A stretch of DNA of 6,423 nucleotides from contig JADYYC010000045.1 of the NCBI GenBank assembly GCA_020853835.1, forward strand, positions 1 through 6,423, written 5' to 3'. A program made the translations under genes and the position numbers. A model generated the notes under the pieces. It was given only the letters and a program-made list of their open reading frames with translations, had not been told where the DNA came from and did no database searches. Position 1 is the stretch's first letter. Each line of letters starts with the position of its first letter. Shown here piece by piece: positions 4,465 to 6,423 of this stretch. The DNA comes from Anaerolineales bacterium (GTDB lineage Bacteria > Chloroflexota > Anaerolineae > Anaerolineales > UBA4823).

Positions 4465-5505
4465 AGCCTCGTAATCCTAAAAAAGAACGATCTAAACCAA
4501 TTTGTCGACAGCCTCCTGGAAGACTACCGCGTCGGCGGGCCGGTGGCGAAAAACGGTGGCTATGCCTTCGAGGCGCTCGAGGAGGCGGCGGACATGCGCC
4601 TGGAATACCCCACGACGATCCTGCCGCCAAAGAAATTCCTCCTCCCGGTGCGCGAGACCCTGTTCGAGTTCCACGACGCCCAGAGCGGGGTTGTCAAAGC
4701 GCCCGAACCCGCTATCCCCACCGTGATTTTTGGCATGCACACCTGCGACGTGCACGCCGTGCAACTGCTGGACCAGGTGTTTTCCTCCGGCTATGCGGAT
4801 GGGAAGTACCTCAAACAGCGCCGGCAGACGCTGATCGTCAGCCTGGAATGCCTGTCGCCCTGCGACGAACATTCATTCTGCAAGAGCATGGGCACGCTCA
4901 CTGCCGACGAAGGCTATGACCTGCACCTGGTCGACCTGGGCGACGCCTACGCCGTGGACGTGAAGACCGATGGCGGGCGGGAGCTGATCGAGCGGGCAAA
5001 GGTCGCCCCGGCGACGGAGGCCGATATCCAGCGGTTGAACGCGGTTTTGAGCGAAAAGTGGCCGCGCTTCCCCTATCGCCTGGACTTCGACATCAGCGAC
5101 CTGCCCTCGCTGCTCAACATCAGCATGAAAAGCCCGCTTTGGGAAGAGCTTGGGGAGCGCTGCCTGGCGTGCGCCGCGTGCACAAACGTGTGTCCGACCT
5201 GCTTCTGCTTCGACGTTCACGACGAGATCGATTTGAACCTGACCAGCGGGCGGCGGGTGCGTTCGTGGGACTCCTGCCAGTTGGACGAATTTGCTACGGT
5301 CGCCGGAGGGCATAACTTCCGCAGGAGCCAGGCGCTGCGCCAGCGCCACCGCTTTATGCGCAAGGGGCGCTACATCCTCGAGGCGCACAAATTCTTGGGC
5401 TGCGTTGGCTGCGGCAGGTGCGCCAGGGCGTGCCTGGTGGATATCACCCCCGTCAACGTGTTCAACGAGCTGCACCGTCAGAAAGAACTTGGAGGTCATG
5501 CATGA
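4462..5505 (+). CDS. hydB: Sulfhydrogenase/group 3b [NiFe]-hydrogenase subunit beta (4Fe-4S protein)
   Basis: This 347-residue cytosolic protein carries electrons between the gamma flavoprotein and the hydrogenase small subunit in HydBGDA complexes, which interconvert H2 and NAD(P)H and in some organisms reduce polysulfide. The N-terminal domain has the family signature FGMHTCDVHAVQLLD (90-104) and a Cys-bearing segment SLECLSPCDEHSFCKSMGT (127-145; C130, C134, C140). Two 4Fe-4S motifs follow: CLACAACTNVCPTCFCFDV (234-252; C234, C237, C240, C244) and CVGCGRCARAC (314-324; C314, C317, C320, C324). The SWDSCQ segment (268-273) between them is typical of the family. The last cluster is followed by LVDI where PVDI is usual. 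A GTG start with a strong Shine-Dalgarno begins the operon. Its stop overlaps the hydG start (ATGA). AsrA of anaerobic sulfite reductase is a relative, but the third gene's start points to hydrogenase. Confidence 0.88.
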   Translation: MSLVILKKNDLNQFVDSLLEDYRVGGPVAKNGGYAFEALEEAADMRLEYPTTILPPKKFLLPVRETLFEFHDAQSGVVKAPEPAIPTVIFGMHTCDVHAVQLLDQVFSSGYADGKYLKQRRQTLIVSLECLSPCDEHSFCKSMGTLTADEGYDLHLVDLGDAYAVDVKTDGGRELIERAKVAPATEADIQRLNAVLSEKWPRFPYRLDFDISDLPSLLNISMKSPLWEELGERCLACAACTNVCPTCFCFDVHDEIDLNLTSGRRVRSWDSCQLDEFATVAGGHNFRRSQALRQRHRFMRKGRYILEAHKFLGCVGCGRCARACLVDITPVNVFNELHRQKELGGHA

Positions 5506-6377
5506 TCAGCAACAGCTTCCAAAACCAGGCCGTTATGGAGAGCGTAACGGCAGTCGAGGACACACTCTTCATGCCTGTGTTGGGGCGCATCATCGATGTC
5601 AAACCGATGACGGCCCTGGAACGCCTTTTTACGATCGAACTGCCGGACGGCATGTCCCTGGGGCACCGCCCGGGGCAGTTTGTCGAGGTCTCGGTCTTTG
5701 GCATCGGCGAGGCGCCGATCAGCATCAGCAGCTCGCCCAGCCGCAGCGATCGCACCTTCGAGTTGTGCGTGCGCAACGTCGGCGACGTCACGGGGGCGTT
5801 GCACCGCATGAAAGCGGGCGACCAAATCGGCATACGCGGGCCGTTTGGGCGGGGTTTCCCCATCGAGAAGTTCCGCGGGAAGGACGTCCTCTTTGCGCCT
5901 GGAGGCCTGGGGCTGGCGCCGCTGCGCTCGCTGATCAACCAGGTGCTCGATGAGCGGGCATTGTTCGACCGGGTCATCATCCTGTATGGGGCTAAAAGCC
6001 CCTCTGAGATGCTCTTCAAAGACGAGCTTGCTGAGTGGGACGCCCGGACGGACGTGGAGCTGATGCTGACCGTCGACCAGGGAGACGATACCTGGAAGGG
6101 GAACGTGGGCGTGATCACCACGCTCTTCAAACACATCTCGATCAACCCCAGAAATACCGTGGGCGTCACCTGCGGGCCTCCCGTGATGTACCGCTTTGTC
6201 TTGATGGAATTCTTTGGAAAAGGGATCTCGGAGGGCAACATCTACCTCTCCCTGGAGCGGCGCATGAAATGCGGGATAGGGAAGTGTGGTCACTGCCAGA
6301 TCAATAACGTGTACGCCTGCCAATCTGGCCCGGTGTTCCCGTACTCTGAAATCAAAGGACTGGAGGAGGCGCTATGA
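5502..6377 (+). CDS. hydG: Sulfhydrogenase/group 3b [NiFe]-hydrogenase subunit gamma (FAD/NAD(P) reductase)
   Basis: This 291-residue protein is a ferredoxin-NADP reductase-type flavoprotein that exchanges electrons between NAD(P)(H) and the Fe-S chain of the hydrogenase. An FAD-binding barrel contains RPGQFVEVSVFG (56-67) and GEAPISISSSP (69-79), the variant of RxYS seen in this subunit. FGRGFPIEK (115-123) is followed by the NAD(P)-binding domain with FAPGGLGLAPLRSL (131-144), LYGAKSP (161-167) and TCGPPVM (223-229). The C-terminal cluster motif has C257, C262, C265 and C273 (KCGIGKCGHCQ ... ACQSG), as in PyrK-like proteins, usually a 2Fe-2S site. The ATG at 5502 is chosen over an in-frame one at 5418 because GGAGG (5491-5495) lies six bases upstream and the ATGA overlap with hydB is the normal coupling. 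AsrB is the nearest alternative. The end overlaps hydD by ATGA. Confidence 0.9.
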   Translation: MISNSFQNQAVMESVTAVEDTLFMPVLGRIIDVKPMTALERLFTIELPDGMSLGHRPGQFVEVSVFGIGEAPISISSSPSRSDRTFELCVRNVGDVTGALHRMKAGDQIGIRGPFGRGFPIEKFRGKDVLFAPGGLGLAPLRSLINQVLDERALFDRVIILYGAKSPSEMLFKDELAEWDARTDVELMLTVDQGDDTWKGNVGVITTLFKHISINPRNTVGVTCGPPVMYRFVLMEFFGKGISEGNIYLSLERRMKCGIGKCGHCQINNVYACQSGPVFPYSEIKGLEEAL

Positions 6378-6423
6378 GCGACAACGGCAAGCCAAAAGTT
6401 GCCTTTTTTGATTTTACGTGCTG
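6374..6423 (+). CDS. hydD: Group 3b [NiFe]-hydrogenase small subunit (delta), 5' fragment
   Basis: Only 16 codons are inside the window (MSDNGKPKVAFFDFTC). The VAFFDFTC stretch fits the start of hydrogenase small subunits, where FDxTxCEGC supplies the first Cys ligands of the proximal 4Fe-4S cluster. The start ATG overlaps the hydG stop (ATGA) and has GGAGGAGG (6362-6369) four bases upstream. The gene order hydB-hydG-hydD implies that hydA (NiFe large subunit) follows outside the window. With so few residues, the call depends on context. Confidence 0.72.
   Translation, partial: MSDNGKPKVAFFDFTC

Noticed and set aside
5418..5501. Earlier in-frame ATG for hydG at 5418
   Set aside because: It lies inside the hydB Fe-S motif, has no ribosome site, and the ATG at 5502 has GGAGG and the ATGA overlap.
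5496..6323. Long minus-strand open frame opposite hydG
   Set aside because: It is antisense to a well-supported flavoprotein with FAD, NAD(P) and Fe-S motifs; the translation shows no recognisable domain.
4462..6377. Anaerobic sulfite reductase AsrAB instead of HydBG
   Set aside because: AsrA and AsrB are related, but the next gene begins like a hydrogenase small subunit (VAFFDFTC) and not like the siroheme subunit AsrC. The few residues available keep this a judgement.

Overview
The window looks like a piece of a moderately GC-rich bacterial chromosome with two divergent gene sets around a 257-base regulatory gap (4205-4461). The hydrogenase type, the DUF4386-like and SDR genes and the intergenic palindromes would suit a free-living anaerobic or facultative bacterium. 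Chloroflexota (Anaerolineae) is my best guess, but it rests on general resemblance and is not proven by the sequence.

Left of the gap, everything reads on the minus strand. Five closely spaced genes run 4204->667: a small NAD(P)-binding SDR (YwnB type), an extended-type SDR epimerase-like protein, a four-helix membrane protein of unknown role, a DUF4386-like six-helix membrane protein, and a class I SAM-dependent methyltransferase. Gaps are 21, 37, 14 and 19 bases, so they probably form one transcript from a promoter near 4243-4270. The two membrane genes in the middle are clearly lower in GC than their neighbours and may be a later insertion. After the methyltransferase comes a 224-base spacer (443-666) holding a nested perfect inverted repeat and a larger MITE/REP-like imperfect palindrome. 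A membrane-anchored protein with beta-propeller-like repeats then runs off the left edge (442->1).

Right of the gap, on the plus strand, lies the start of a hydBGD(A) operon: the beta (Fe-S), gamma (FAD/NAD(P)/Fe-S) and first 16 codons of the delta (hydrogenase small) subunit of a group 3b-type cytosolic [NiFe] hydrogenase/sulfhydrogenase. The genes overlap by ATGA junctions and have strong Shine-Dalgarno sequences. In this family electrons pass between the NiFe site (alpha subunit, beyond the window), the Fe-S clusters of delta and beta, and FAD/NAD(P)H on gamma, so the complex couples H2 to NAD(P)(H) and can reduce polysulfide.

The most interesting part is the operon promoter. A TATAAT box without a recognisable -35 lies downstream of a GTGA-N6-TCAC palindrome centred about 41.5 bases before the likely start site, the classic class II position for a CRP/FNR-family activator. 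A second perfect inverted repeat covers the start site. This predicts redox- or effector-controlled hydrogenase expression. I found no CRISPR array, tRNA, rRNA or transposase gene.
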